38,531 nt of DNA from Bacillus sp. (in: firmicutes) (GCA_021208645.1 JAJOJL010000142.1:1-38531), one strand, 5' to 3'; shown: positions 7,298 to 19,526, counted from the first letter of the stretch. Program-made: numbers and translations. Notes: a model not told the origin generated them from the letters alone.

Positions 7298-10200
7298 CTA
7301 ATCCACTGATTTAAGTGACTCCACCATATTAATATTCTTTAATTTGTAATGCATAAAGATATTCACTAATGCTGTAAATACAATTGTTAGTAAGATAGAC
7401 CACACATAGCTGGAAAAGTGGACATCCCTCCCAAACATCATTGTGTCAATTTCCATTGTAATAATAACGTAATGATGAAGAACAGTGCCCAAAAGTAACC
7501 CTACAATGGTACCGAATAATGTTAAGATAAAGTTTTCACGATAAACATAACCATCTACTTCATAATTGCGGAATCCTAACACTTTAATAGTAGCTATTTC
7601 CCGCATCCTTTCCGTTATATTAATATTCGTTAAATTGTACATTACCACGAATGCTAAGGAAGCGGCTGAAATAATTAGTATCAATACAACATAATCCAAA
7701 CTCTCCATCGTCTCTTGATAAATCTCTGCAATTGTTTTATTAAAATACACACTCATTATACTCTCATGGTTCATGAAACTTTCCCTAAACATTGCTTCAT
7801 TCACCTGTTCCATGTCCGTTACCCGAAACATATAAGCGTTATAACCAACCTCTTTATCCTGTACAGTAGCTGCATATACCGGACTAACATAGATGTAATG
7901 AGATAAATAGTTTTCTGCTATAGCAGCAACGGTTAGTTCATACGTAAAATTATTTGGATCCCGATAGGAGAATGTGTCCCCTTTCTCTACTCCCAATAAA
8001 TACGCTAATTTTTCCGTAATAATAGCTCCTTCATCAGGAATTGAAATTTTATCTTGAGATCTCCGTTCCTGAAGACGAATAAAATTACTTACCTTATTAG
8101 GATTTTTAATTATCATCAAATGGGAGGAGTACGCTCTGCCAGTTTCAGAGTCAACGGCATCAACAGATTCATTATAAATAGGCATGAATTCTTTAATGTC
8201 ACCTTGTACCTCAACAAACTCATGAATATGCTTTTCCGATTTTCCCTCTAATAATATTTGTCCATCATAAAGGAAAATGTGGGTAAATTGTTTTCCCATA
8301 ATGGCATTCACCGAATCACTTAATCCGTATCCGGCAATAAGGAGTGCCGTACAACCGGCAACACCAAGCACCGTCATGTAAAAACGTCGCTTATAGCGAA
8401 ATAGATTACGAAACGTAACTTTGTGAGAAAAACTTAAACGGGTCCAGAATGCTGGTATTTTCTCCAAAAAAATCCTCTTTCCAGGCTTTGGGGCCCTTTG
8501 TTGCATTAGAACTGCAGGTGTAGACTTCAATTCCTGCATCGTAGCAGCTAACGCGGCCACAACTGTCGTTAGTAACGCAATAATCAAGGAGATAATAGCA
8601 TAGTTCCAGTGGAACGGCGTTAACCTTTCAGGAATAGAATACATAATACTATAGGCATTCATTATTGCCGTTGGAAACAATTGGAATCCTATGGTTAGAC
8701 CAATAATTGTTCCTACTATGCTTGATAGTAAAGCATATAGCAAATATTTCAATGCAATTGTAAACGTACTATATCCAAGGGCTTTTAATGTGCCAATTTG
8801 ATTTCTCTCTTCATCTATCATACGTGTCATTGTTGTTAAACAAACAAGTGCTGCAACAAGGAAAAAGAACAATGGGAAAATTTTGGCTACGGCACCAATT
8901 CGTTCTGCGTCATCTCCATACCCAGAATAACCTGGGTTTCCTTCCCTCGAAGTCACGTACCACTCTCTCGGTAGTTGCGTAAGTTTCCCTTCTGCATCCT
9001 TTATTTCTTGTTCCCCTTTTTCCAGTTCCATTAAAACAATTGCCTTTTCCTCATGAAAGTTTTCCCAACTAGACGCCAGTTCCTCTTTTCCCTCTTTTAG
9101 TTCCGCTTTAGCCTCCTGGAATTTCTGCTCCAATTCCTCTTCACCTACAACTAATTCGGCCCTTCCACGCTTTAATTTTCTCTCATTTATTTCAATTTCT
9201 TCCTTCGCTTCCTCTAGTTCCCGTTTCCCTTCCTCTAGCTGTATCTCCGCTGTTATTAACTGATCAGCACCTTGTTTGTATAAAATTAGTCCCTCTTCAT
9301 ATTCTCGCCTACCTTCTTCAAGCTGCCTCTTAGCAATTTCATATTCTGCTATAGCTGTCTCATACTGATTTTCTGTCTCTAAATACTGTGATTTTGATTC
9401 AGCTAGAAAAGTATCGATAACGCCCATGCTCACCATTGAACTTTCTGGCGAGTAATCGATCCTTTTTAAAAACTCGCCTAACTCTTTCGGAATTAGGTTA
9501 CTTTCGTCGATTAACTTCCAATATTCTTCTTGATTTGAAGGGGGAAAATTAGCTAATCGGCTTCTAAGTTCCTTTAAACGGCGGATAGCTTCTTGAAATA
9601 ATTCAAGCTGTTCTTTGCCCTCATCTAACTGTTTCCGTGCTTTATCTAACTCCTGTTGTCCTAATTCTAGTTGTCCTTGCGCTTCTGTTAATTCACTTTT
9701 TTTATTAATAAGGTCTAACTTACCATCCTCATAAGCAAGTTTTCCGTTGTACCACTGGGAGTAGCTTTCTTCGTATTTTCTTTTCCCTGCTTCTAGCTGC
9801 TGTTCTCCTGTTTCTAGCTCTTTTATAGCCTTTTCCAACTCAGCAGAAAGCTTATCCATTTCCTTTTTTAATTCAATCTCAGCCTGTTGAATAGCTCGTT
9901 CAGCGTCCAACAATTGTCCTTCCATTTCATTGAATTCCTGCTCAGCCAATTCTCTGTTTTCTCTAAGGGTTAGTTGCCCCTCTTTTAGTTCCTCCTCCAG
10001 TAACGAAATTTCCCTACCTAGCGATTCCTTGCCTAACACCCTTAAGGAATATTGGATCGGGATCAAATGATTATTATACTCCTCTGTGTAGGCTATTAAC
10101 TTCGTTGATTCCTTTGTTTTTAAAAAAAGATCCGTCGGCCTCTCTAATTGAAAATCTGCTTCATTAATAAAAGCAAAGAAATCGATTGATCCATCACCGA

Positions 10201-10790
10201 TGTTTGTTTGTCCCCTTTCAAAACTAATATACATTGGGGAATAAATAGTGCCCACAACAGTGAAAGTGTTCGTCTTAAATACATCTTTTATCTCTTCTTC
10301 ACCTGCTAGGGATACTGTAACTATGCTACCAACCTTCAGGTCTGATGGTACATTCCCTCCTGTCTGTACAACCATCTCACCTTGGTTTTCTGGCAGTCTA
10401 CCACTACTCAAGCGAAGTTGATTCATTATTTCTCCATTCTCATGATCTAACGTATTATAGCTATACAATCGAACAATGGAGGTAGCTCCTTCTTGTGAGG
10501 TGACAAATAAGTCCTTCCAAAAGCCTGCCTGTACACGATCAACAGACGCTAAACTTAGCACATCATCCATGTCTTGTTGTTGAAACCCTAACGGGGATAC
10601 AATACGAAAATCTGCCAAATTGAGATCCTTAAAATACTTGTCAGCAGACTCGACCATGTTTGGCTCGGTGGCATTAATGCCACCGTAAAACCCTACCCCA
10701 ATTGCAATGATGGTGAGGATAGAAAAAAAACCGAGCTTTCGTATTTAAAATAGAGCGGAAAATATCCTTAATATAAGCTTTAGGCTCCAT
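7298..10790 (-). CDS. giant FtsX-type ABC permease with coiled coil, frameshifted near the start
   Basis: A permease of about 1163 residues. The first 20 codons start at 10790, directly after the ATPase stop codon, and encode MEPKAYIKDIFRSILNTKARF. The frame then breaks at T8 (plus 10723-10730); with seven T it continues without a gap into the long frame from 10657. Layout: one N-terminal membrane helix, an extracellular domain with a coiled coil rich in QLEEGKRELEEA-type heptads (about residues 260-600), three helices of a first FtsX domain, then a second extracellular part and a second FtsX domain at the C-terminus. This resembles exported-substrate permeases of the MacB/FtsX superfamily with extracytoplasmic coiled coils. 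The substrate is unknown. The upstream ATPase is its partner. Confidence 0.8.
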
Positions 10791-11492
10791 TTACCACTCA
10801 ATCCTCTCTATGCTTAAAGGAGATTGATTTTCTTCAATAGAAATCACTTCTCCATTTTTCATTCTAATGACTTTATCTGCCATTTGAGTCAAGGCTGCAT
10901 TGTGGGTAATGATGATGATAGTCATTCCTGTATCTTTGGCTGTTTCCTGAAGTAATTTCAAGATCGATTTTCCTGTTTGATAGTCTAAGGCCCCAGTAGG
11001 TTCATCGCATAAGAGCAACTTAGGATTTTTCGCCAAAGCCCTTGCAATAGCCACCCGCTGCTGCTCACCCCCAGACAACTGAGACGGAAAATTATCCATT
11101 CTATCTTCTAAACCAACAAGTTTTAATACTATTTCTACTGGTAGAGGCTGTTTACTTATTTGAGTTGCAAGTTCTACATTTTCCTTCGCCGTAAGGTTTG
11201 CTACCAAATTATAAAATTGAAAAACAAAGCCTATATCTTCCCGTCGATACTCCGTCAGCATTTTCTCTGAATATCCACTAATATCTCTACCATCCACTAG
11301 AATTTTTCCCTTATCAAGTGTATCCATTCCCCCTAGAAGGTTTAGCACCGTTGTTTTGCCTGCACCTGAGGAACCTACAATAACGCTTATGTCACCCTTC
11401 ATAATTTCAAAATTAACTCCGTTGACCGCATGTATGGTAATCTCACCCATCTGATAACGTTTATGTACATTCACTAATTTAATAAAGCTCAT
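10791..11492 (-). CDS. ABC transporter ATPase of the LolD/MacB (FtsE) type
   Basis: A 233-residue ATPase with Walker [11 protein letters not shown]-loop FVFQFYN, signature LSGGEQQR, Walker [13 protein letters not shown] and the H-loop histidine in [14 protein letters not shown] is the mark of the MacB/LolD/FtsE group that drives FtsX-type permeases. The start at 11492 (MSFIKL) has AAGGTG six bases upstream and is preferred over the in-frame ATG at 11501. The stop codon abuts the ATG of the permease, so the two are translationally coupled and form a mechanotransmission-type exporter or cell-envelope machine. Confidence 0.88.
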   Translation of the reverse strand: MSFIKLVNVHKRYQMGEITIHAVNGVNFEIMKGDISVIVGSSGAGKTTVLNLLGGMDTLDKGKILVDGRDISGYSEKMLTEYRREDIGFVFQFYNLVANLTAKENVELATQISKQPLPVEIVLKLVGLEDRMDNFPSQLSGGEQQRVAIARALAKNPKLLLCDEPTGALDYQTGKSILKLLQETAKDTGMTIIIITHNAALTQMADKVIRMKNGEVISIEENQSPLSIERIEW

Positions 11493-11693
11493 TTGCTTCA
11501 CCTTTTTTACCTATATTATCCCATTTCCAAGTGTGCCTGTCACGGTTGTCACAAAACAACTTATTACAATGTAGAACAAATCAATATGATACCATCAGCA
11601 TTTGTCCATTACGTCCTAATCATACTAGGTATTTTAAAGGGGAAGCTGTTTTATACGGAACTATGGATATTAAAGTTGATTTAGGGTAATGGC

Positions 11694-11775
11694 CGACAAT
11701 CCTCGAAAATTACTTATACTTTTTCTTCGTGCGTGGGTCAATTCGAGGAAGCATCTCAGAGTCCTGCGATGCGTA
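11694..11775 (+). repeat. degenerate copy of a dispersed GC-rich repeat
   Basis: The segment with CCTCGAAAAT, TTTTCTTCGTGCGTGGG, TTCGAGGAAGCA and CTCAGAGTCCTGCG closely matches the left half of the repeat at 22588-22760 in the same orientation. The right half is absent here. The CCTCGAAA/TTCGAGG arms can form a hairpin. Confidence 0.7.
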
Positions 11776-11830
11776 ATCAACTACTAATTTTATAGTTTCT
11801 TCTATACATAGTGGTGGATGTAGTAGTGGT

Positions 11831-11980
11831 TTGACAAAATAAAGATAGAAAGCGTTATTATGAGGGGAATTATACAATATGGAGATATATTAATCTAACT
11901 GTTATAAAGGGGATAGTTGGGCCTGTTTAAATGAACTATAATTTTAAAGCTCACATCAACAGGCACCTTATAGTTTTTTC
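11831..11980 (+). ncRNA. candidate pseudoknot RNA with terminator
   Basis: TTGACA (11831-11836) and TATTAT (11856-11861, spacer 19) form a near-consensus promoter in a gene-free region. The RNA starting near 11868 has a hairpin AACUGU/AUAGUU around UAUAAAGGGG. Two interleaved perfect helices follow: GCCUGUU (11921-11927) with AACAGGC (11958-11964), and AACUAUAA (11934-11941) with UUAUAGUU (11968-11975). The order A-B-A'-B' is an H-type pseudoknot, and the last arm runs into six U. It could be a small RNA or a riboswitch-like attenuator; the next plus-strand gene begins 365 bp away. It matches no class I know. Confidence 0.45.
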
Positions 11981-12023
11981 ACAACAAATCATTCCTATCT
12001 TCCATTTAGGTGATAGTTCAATA

Positions 12024-12123
12024 TTATAGCCGATCTTGTTCCCATAAAATGTAGAAATCATCGTCTTCTTCAAACAAATCTATTTCTTTTTCTTCTTCTA
12101 CTGGCTGACGATTTTTTTTCCAT
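12024..12123 (-). CDS. short acidic protein, frame broken at an A8 run
   Basis: ATG at 12123 follows GGAGGAAAGGAG, a strong ribosome site. Read as given, the frame ends after 17 codons. With seven instead of eight A (plus-strand T run 12112-12119) it reads MEKNRQPVEEEKEIDLFEE and on to FYILWEQDRL, 32 residues in all, very acidic. I know no family for it. The same +1 run defect occurs in other genes here, so the protein may be intact in the organism. Confidence 0.4.
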
Positions 12124-12344
12124 TTCTCCTTTCCTCCTCTCGAGAGTGTAGTAATTTAAATACTAGCATAGCCTGCACTGAATTAATATCAGAAATTTTC
12201 GACTAATATCGACTAAGCCTGTTGCAAAATAACCCTAATTAAAGAAACTGGTCGAAATAATTGTTATAAAATACTCCCTTTCAACAAAAGTTATGAATAA
12301 GTTTCTTCAGGCATTTTCCCTGCCCAATGAATGGAGGGGTTTCA

Positions 12345-13603
12345 TTGACCAAAACTTTACTGGTTAATTTTCTGTTCCTGTTATTTCCTGTATTGATGCA
12401 CCTTATTTTTTTTGAAGCTAAATACCCTGTAAATTTTATTCGCAAAAACAATTATATGATTTTCCTTTCTGGCATATCGATGGTTTTATGTATGACGTTT
12501 CCCATAAAATTTGAATTTGGATTCATCTTCGATTTGCGATATATCCCTTTTATTATCACTTCCTTATATGGAGGATATGGTGCAGTATTGCCATTGTATA
12601 TTGTGTTAAACATCTATAGGTTTATGATTGGTGGCGATGGCATTTTACTATCACTCCTTTATTCAACGATATATTTTTCCGTAATACCCTTTTGGAGTAC
12701 AAAGTTTTTAAACTCTCCCCCCAAAAAAAAGGGTGTCTATAGGAGGGATCACCTCATTAGCAGCCATGCTCTTTTTATTTAGCTGCTTTCAGCTTACTTT
12801 ACGAAAACTTAAACATGGAATACTGGACGATTTTTATTAATGTAATTACCATTCATGTGGGTGGAACCATTGTTATTGTGTTACTCATTGAGAAAATTCT
12901 CTACAATGAAAAACTTCGTGAAAGATATTTAGATACGGAGAGGTTAAACTTGACGAGCGAGTTGTCTGCTAGTATCTCCCATGAGCTAAGGAATCCCCTT
13001 ACTGTCACAAGTGGGTTTCTTCAACTGTTAAATAAGTCTACCAATATAAATGAAAGGGAAAAAGAATATATTCATTATTCACTACAAGAATTAGGACGAG
13101 CGGAAAAAATCATTAGTGACTTCCTTTCCCTAGCAAAACCACAAGCGGAAAATATGGTTCTTTCGAATTTAAAAAAGGAAATGGAATATGTTAATAATAT
13201 TATGGGACCATATGCTAATTTCCATAAAGTTGATATACAATACGAGTTCAATAATACAAGCAAGATTAAGTTTGATCAGAATCAACTTCAGCAATGCTTG
13301 ATTAACCTGTATAAAAATGGAATCGAATCCATGAAAGGCAAAGGTGGAACATTGACAGTCAAAATAACCGGGACGAATGATGAAGTAGAAATACAAGTAA
13401 GGGATACGGGGATTGGAATGAGTAAAGACGAATTATCGCGGGTTGGAAAACCTTATTACTCCACCAAACAAGAAGGTACTGGTCTTGGATTAATGGTCGT
13501 ATACAACACCATTCACAAGCTCGGTGGTAATATAAAAGTAGAAAGTGAGAAAGGAATTGGAACGACTTTTTTCATTTCTATCCCTTCAGAAGATAATAAT
13601 TAA
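12345..13603 (+). CDS. membrane sensor histidine kinase (5TM-LYT type), frame broken twice
   Basis: The TTG at 12345 follows GGAGGGG. The first part encodes five or six membrane helices of the 5TM-5TMR_LYT sensor type; the second encodes a kinase with the H-box SHELRNPLT, N-box in LINLYKNGIESM, and G-boxes DTGIGMS and GTGLGLMV. Two one-base excesses separate the parts: A8 at 12723-12730 (seven restores the frame) and T5 at 12772-12776 (four restores it), giving SLAAMLFYLAAFSLLYENL across the junction. Length would then be about 419 residues, like short sporulation-type kinases. No response regulator is adjacent, as is usual for kinases feeding the Spo0 phosphorelay; that role is inference. 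Confidence 0.75.
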
Positions 13604-13627
13604 AGAAGCGGGGTTAAGCCCGCTTCT
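13604..13627. terminator. terminator after the histidine kinase gene
   Basis: AGAAGCGGG pairs perfectly with CCCGCTTCT around the loop GTTAAG, starting at the kinase stop codon. It also sits just beyond the stop of the convergent small gene at 13641 and may serve both. Confidence 0.75.
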
Positions 13628-13640
13628 AATTAATTCCATT

Positions 13641-13793
13641 TTATTCCTCTGTTACCCGGTTTTTGAAGGCTTCATGAGTACTTATATAGCCTTCTTCTTC
13701 TTTTCTATCTTTTGCTTCCTTTCTCTCGCTTCCTTTGGGAAAATTCCCTGGATGACTTTTTCTTTTATGATTAAAACTTTTACCTGTGGCCAT
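13641..13793 (-). CDS. small basic hypothetical protein, 50 residues
   Basis: A short gene with an excellent ribosome site (AAGGAGG, seven bases before the ATG). The product starts MATGKSFNHKRKSHPGNFPK and ends FKNRVTEE; it is highly charged, with no membrane segment and no cysteine. I do not recognise the family. It lies between the kinase terminator and glpD, on the same strand as glpD but downstream of it. Confidence 0.6.
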   Translation of the reverse strand: MATGKSFNHKRKSHPGNFPKGSERKEAKDRKEEEGYISTHEAFKNRVTEE

Positions 13794-13863
13794 TTCTTTA
13801 CCTCCTTAAAGAATTCTCCCATTAGTTTTTCGTAATTAGGAAAGCCCTATGCATAGAAATATA

Positions 13864-15555
13864 TTACTTCATTCCGATAATAGACAGTTTAGGAAGATTC
13901 CCTAATTCCTCAACTGGAGTTGTGGCATATTTAATCTCTTCGTTCAGTCTTTGCTTGTAATGGTGATAATGTTCATATTTCCATTGGCATCTTTCTTTCA
14001 TATACGTGAGTACAGGTTCCTTCCACTCCTTAACCCAGTGAATATCGAAGAAAATTGCGCCAGTTCTCCGATTGAAGTAATCAACAGGTGAGGTTACCAT
14101 TTCCTCTTCTATCCCATAAACAAGTGAAGCAAATACTGCCTTCGTTAAACCATAACGTTGTGCCTGATTCCCTCTCTCACGTATTATTTCATAAACTTTA
14201 TTGACATTTGTTCCATACAAATGGGTAAGTTTTTTAGCTTCCTCTGCAGTTAAACCCAAATCTTGGCCTTCTTTTGTTTTCCTTTCCAGGAAAAACTTGA
14301 AGTTTTTGGCTCCTCCTAAATCACCACCGGATTAATTTTTATTTTTTTGTGTACATGGATGAGTATTGCCCAATTCTTTCGCCACAATATTGATAATTCG
14401 CTCTGCCATTTTCCGATAACCTGTGAGTTTCCCGCCTGCAATGGAAATTAAACCAGTTTTAGAAAAGAAGATTTCGTCCTTCCTTGAAATTTCAGAAGCA
14501 TTCTTCCCTTCTTCATGGATCAGCGGCCGTAAGCCACTCCAGCAAGATTCAACATCTTCAGCAGTTAGCATTACATCAGGGAACATAAAGTTGACAGCTT
14601 CAATAATATAATCCCTGTCCTCAACGGTCATACGAGGATTAACTAAGTCATCGTTATAATACGTATCGGTTGTTCCCACATAAGTTTTTCCGTCTCGAGG
14701 AATGGCGAACATCATTCTTCCATCTTCTTCCGTATCAAAGTAGACAGCTTGCTGCAGTGGGAAACGGGATTGATCTACGACAATATGAACGCCTTTTGTT
14801 AAATACAAGTACTTTCCTTTTTTCGAACGGTCCATCTCACGTAAAGTATCCACCCAAGGGCCTGCTGCATTAACTACCTTTTTGGCACGAATTATGTGTG
14901 ATTTACCAGTAAGAACATCAACAGCCTTTATACCAATCACTTTTCCATCCTCATAAATCAGTTCTTCTGCTTTCGTGTAATTAACAGCTATTGATCCTCG
15001 TTCTACTGCTGCTTTCACTACTTCCAACGTAAGGCGGGCATCATCTGTTTTATACTCTACATAGACACCACCACCTTTTAATTTATCTTTCCGAAGCAAA
15101 GGCTCCTTCGCTAATGTTTCCTTTCGGTTCAACATAAAACGACGCTCTGACTTTTTAACACCTGCTAAAAAGTCGTAAACTTTCAATCCGATGGAGGTGG
15201 CCAATTTTCCAAAGGTTCCTCCCTCGATCATTGGCAGAAGCATCCATTCTGGTGTTGTAACATGAGGTGCATTTTCATAAACAATAGCCCTTTCCTTACC
15301 AACCTCTGCCACAAGTTTTATTTCAAATTGCTTTAAATAGCGAAGACCACCGTGAACAAGCTTCGTTGACCTACTTGATGTACCAGCCCCAAAGTCCTGC
15401 ATTTCAATTAAACCAGTAGTAATACCGCGAGACTGTGCATCTAACGCGATTCCTGCCCCCGTAATTCCTCCCCCAATTACTAACAAGTCAAGTTCCTTGC
15501 TTGCTAATTCCTTTAAAAGCTTTTCCCTGTCCAAGCTTGAAAAAGTATGCTCCAT
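13864..15555 (-). CDS. glpD: aerobic glycerol-3-phosphate dehydrogenase with an in-frame TAA
   Basis: An FAD-dependent membrane-associated enzyme that oxidises glycerol 3-phosphate to dihydroxyacetone phosphate and feeds the quinone pool. The N-terminal part holds the FAD motif [17 protein letters not shown] and [17 protein letters not shown]; the C-terminal part ([14 protein letters not shown] onward) is the usual cap domain. Both lie in the same frame and are separated by a single TAA at 14332-14334. The context N-stop-SGGDLGG aligns with LSGGDFGG of other GlpD proteins, so the codon was probably TTA (Leu). The total, 563 codons, is normal for the family. Either a real nonsense mutation or a base error. 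The start at 15555 has AAAGGGG nine bases upstream. Confidence 0.85.
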
Positions 15556-15590
15556 AATGGACACCCCTTTTTATTGACAGAAAACAGAAA

Positions 15591-15640
15591 GAGACCACAA
15601 CAACTCCATCGCCTATATAACGATAGAGTGTTGTGGTCTC
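15591..15640 (-). terminator. GlpP-controlled leader terminator before glpD
   Basis: A long inverted repeat (GAGACCACAACA(A)CTC with GAGTGTTGTGGTCTC, extended by ATCG/CGAT) is followed on the minus strand by a U-rich tract, TTTCTGTTTTCTG. It lies 36 bp upstream of the glpD start. In B. subtilis the antiterminator GlpP, activated by glycerol 3-phosphate, acts on just such a leader; glpP is present nearby. Confidence 0.75.
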
Positions 15641-15733
15641 TCCAATTCTCCGACCTAGTTTGATTAACTTAACATAATTATAACATATATATTAAAAGCA
15701 GTAAGTAGTTTATTTGATTATTTAGGGAACCTA

Positions 15734-17263
<1,530 letters not shown>

Positions 17264-17281
17264 TTAATACAGATTAGACTA

Positions 17282-17830
17282 TCACTTCTTTAATAGATCT
17301 TTCCTTGAAGTAGTCACAGCAATAGCTCCAGCAGCTAGGGCGTCCATTACCTCCTGCTTCTCCCTAATTAACCCACCTGCTATGATTGGAATCTTTGTTT
17401 TCTCATACACTTCTTTAATTATATGGGGCATCACTCCTGGGAGTACTTCAATGAAATCAGGTTTTGTTATTTCTAAAAGCTTATAGCTAGATTCTAAGGC
17501 GATCGAATCTAATAAGAATAATCGTTGTACTGCAATAAGTCCATGTTTTTTTGCCGTAATTACTACACTTTTCCTCGTAGAGATTAACCCCGCTGGCTTT
17601 ATATCTTGACACAAAAACTGTGCAGCATACTCATCATTTCGCAACCCCTGTACTAAATCAGCATGGAGAAGGAGTTTTTTCTTTTTTGACTTAGCAAGGT
17701 TCACTAAACTTTTTAACTGTCCAACATGGCTGTTTAACAAGACAATATAGTTGTAATTGCTTTCTAGCAACTCTTCTAAATTCTTCATGTCCCTTGCAGC
17801 TGGTAAAATTTGTTGATTATTAAAATCCAT
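17282..17830 (-). CDS. glpP: glycerol-3-phosphate-responsive antiterminator
   Basis: An RNA-binding antiterminator of 182 residues with a TIM-barrel-like fold. It binds glycerol 3-phosphate and lets transcription pass the glpD leader terminator. Recognisable parts are NQQILPAARDMKNLEELL, LLLHADLVQGL and PIIAGGLIREKQEVMDALAAGAIAV (the latter quoted in part), all typical of GlpP. The second of two tandem ATGs is used because AGGTGG lies seven bases before it. It is the first gene of glpP-glpK, with glpD beyond, and is divergent from an ABC exporter. Confidence 0.9.
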   Translation of the reverse strand: MDFNNQQILPAARDMKNLEELLESNYNYIVLLNSHVGQLKSLVNLAKSKKKKLLLHADLVQGLRNDEYAAQFLCQDIKPAGLISTRKSVVITAKKHGLIAVQRLFLLDSIALESSYKLLEITKPDFIEVLPGVMPHIIKEVYEKTKIPIIAGGLIREKQEVMDALAAGAIAVTTSRKDLLKK

Positions 17831-17949
17831 CATTGCACCACCTGTTAATAAAATCTAGCTTAATTGTCCCAAAAATTTGTTATTTACTTTATTCTAATTT
17901 TTTTTTCATTTATTAAAAGGAAAATATATCTATTCCGTAGAATTTATAG

Positions 17950-17972
17950 TATGATAGTTCTATATATAGAAC
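17950..17972 (+). promoter_or_regulatory. promoter with palindromic operator for the ABC-2 exporter
   Basis: TATGAT (17950-17955) is a likely -10. It is followed at once by the perfect 16-bp palindrome GTTCTATATATAGAAC (17957-17972), which would lie over the transcription start. Such a position suits a dimeric repressor (GntR, PadR or similar). No regulator gene is adjacent, so the binder is unknown. Confidence 0.45.
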
Positions 17973-18023
17973 AAGTGACTTTATAAAGAATCGACAATTT
18001 TTTATAATAAATGAGGTGACAAA

Positions 18024-18764
18024 ATGGACGGGTACGTAATCATAGAAAACCTTTGGAAATCCTATGATGAATTATCTGTATTAGAAGGCATTGAATTATC
18101 CATTAAACGGGGTACAGTGTTTGGAATATTAGGCAGAAATGGTGCTGGTAAAACCACTCTAATGGAATGTCTGACAGGGTTAAGGGAGGCAGACATAGGA
18201 GGGGCGTATGTTGTAGAGAACGACCACAAAGAGAAGTTATTCAAGAGAAAAGAAGTAATTGGTGTTCAACCTCAGGAGTATTCATTATTTGAAAGACAAA
18301 CAGTAAAAGAAACTTTTGAACTATTCGCCAGTTTTTATAAAGAAAGTTTACCCCTACCTTCCCTTATTGAACGTTTAAAGCTGGTGGAACTGCAACACAA
18401 GCAAGTAAGAAAATTATCAACGGGGCAAAAACAGCGAGTAGCTATAGGTGTGGCATTAGTTGGTAATCCCGAAATTATCCTTTTAGATGAACCGACGGCA
18501 GGATTAGACGTTCAAGTCCGTTTTTTATTATGGGACATTATAAAAGAATTAAAAAAGGAAGGGAAAACCATTTTGATGACAACTCACTACATGGAAGAGG
18601 CAGAAGAGCTTTGTGATGAAATTGCCATATTACATGAAAAGAAAATTGTAGCCTTAGGAACAACAGATTCGGTTATAGAAGAATTTGCTTCCTCTCATCG
18701 GAAAACGTTAAGCGATGCCTTTATTCATCTTACAGGGGCTGAATTACGGTTAGGAGTGGATTAA
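18024..18764 (+). CDS. ABC-2 type exporter, ATPase subunit
   Basis: A 246-residue ATPase with Walker A GRNGAGKTT, signature LSTGQKQRV, Walker B IILLDEPTAGLD and the H-loop in MTTHYMEEAEEL. The DEPTAGLD and THYMEEAE forms are those of drug, antibiotic or lipid exporters with ABC-2 permeases (DrrA/YhaQ-like group). A ribosome site GAGGTGA precedes the ATG. The permease gene starts two bases after the stop codon. A palindromic operator upstream suggests inducible expression. The substrate is unknown. Confidence 0.88.
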   Translation: MDGYVIIENLWKSYDELSVLEGIELSIKRGTVFGILGRNGAGKTTLMECLTGLREADIGGAYVVENDHKEKLFKRKEVIGVQPQEYSLFERQTVKETFELFASFYKESLPLPSLIERLKLVELQHKQVRKLSTGQKQRVAIGVALVGNPEIILLDEPTAGLDVQVRFLLWDIIKELKKEGKTILMTTHYMEEAEELCDEIAILHEKKIVALGTTDSVIEEFASSHRKTLSDAFIHLTGAELRLGVD

Positions 18765-18766
18765 AA

Positions 18767-19526
18767 ATGAAAAATACTGCTTTATTTCGTTTAGTGAAGA
18801 CGGGTATATTGGAATTGTTGCGAGAGCCGAAGACACTTTTCTTTATTATTGTTTTTCCACTTTTGTTTTTAGGGATGTTTGCTGCAACCAATTCTGTTGC
18901 ACCACCAACTGATGCTATCAGTGTCTCCTTATTGGAATTTATGTTTCCTGGCGTACTCATTTTTGCGTTAGTTGCGTCTGGCATGTATGGGACTTCCACT
19001 CCTTTAATTGAACTAAGAAAGAAGGGTACCTTACGCCTTTTGCATATTACACCATTAAGAAAAGAAACCTTTATTGCCTCACAAATTATAGTTCGGTTCC
19101 TTGTGGGAATCCTTCAAGTAATACTGTTTTTTATTTGCTGGCTTCCTTATGGATTTAATTAGTGTATGGACGATACTTCCTGTTTTTATCGTTTCTCTCT
19201 TAGGAATAACGATGATCTTATTATTAGGATTTATTTTCGGTACACTATTTAATTCCGTTGAACTTGCTGGTGGAGTTTTAGGCGGAATGGTTGCTCCTGT
19301 TCTCATGATTAGTGGTGTATTGTTTCCGTTGTACATCTTACCTGATATTTTTGTAACAATTGCAAAGGTGATTCCATTTACTTATTTAGCCGATTTACTC
19401 CGATGGATTATGTATCCAGAGATGGGGGCCATGTTTCCCGTATATATAAACATTCTTGTATTAATTAGCTTTACGATTGCTTTCTTTTTTATTGGAAAAA
19501 GAACATTCAATTGGGAGTCTGTGTAA
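18767..19526 (+). CDS. ABC-2 type permease, frameshifted in the middle
   Basis: The partner of the ATPase before it. The first part (MKNTALFRLVKTGILELLRE) and the second part (from about 19127) are two halves of one ABC-2 permease with six membrane helices, about 252 residues. The halves lie in different frames. A one-base excess in the T6 run at 19127-19132 (five restores the frame) joins VILFLFAGFLMDLISVW. The conserved second half includes LIFGTLFNSVE-like and FPFTYLADLLRW-like motifs. It may be functional if the extra base is an error. Confidence 0.78.

Noticed and set aside
13864-14334. Separate small gene encoding the GlpD C-terminal domain
   Set aside because: It is in the same frame as glpD with only one TAA between, has no ribosome site at its first ATG, and matches the GlpD cap domain.
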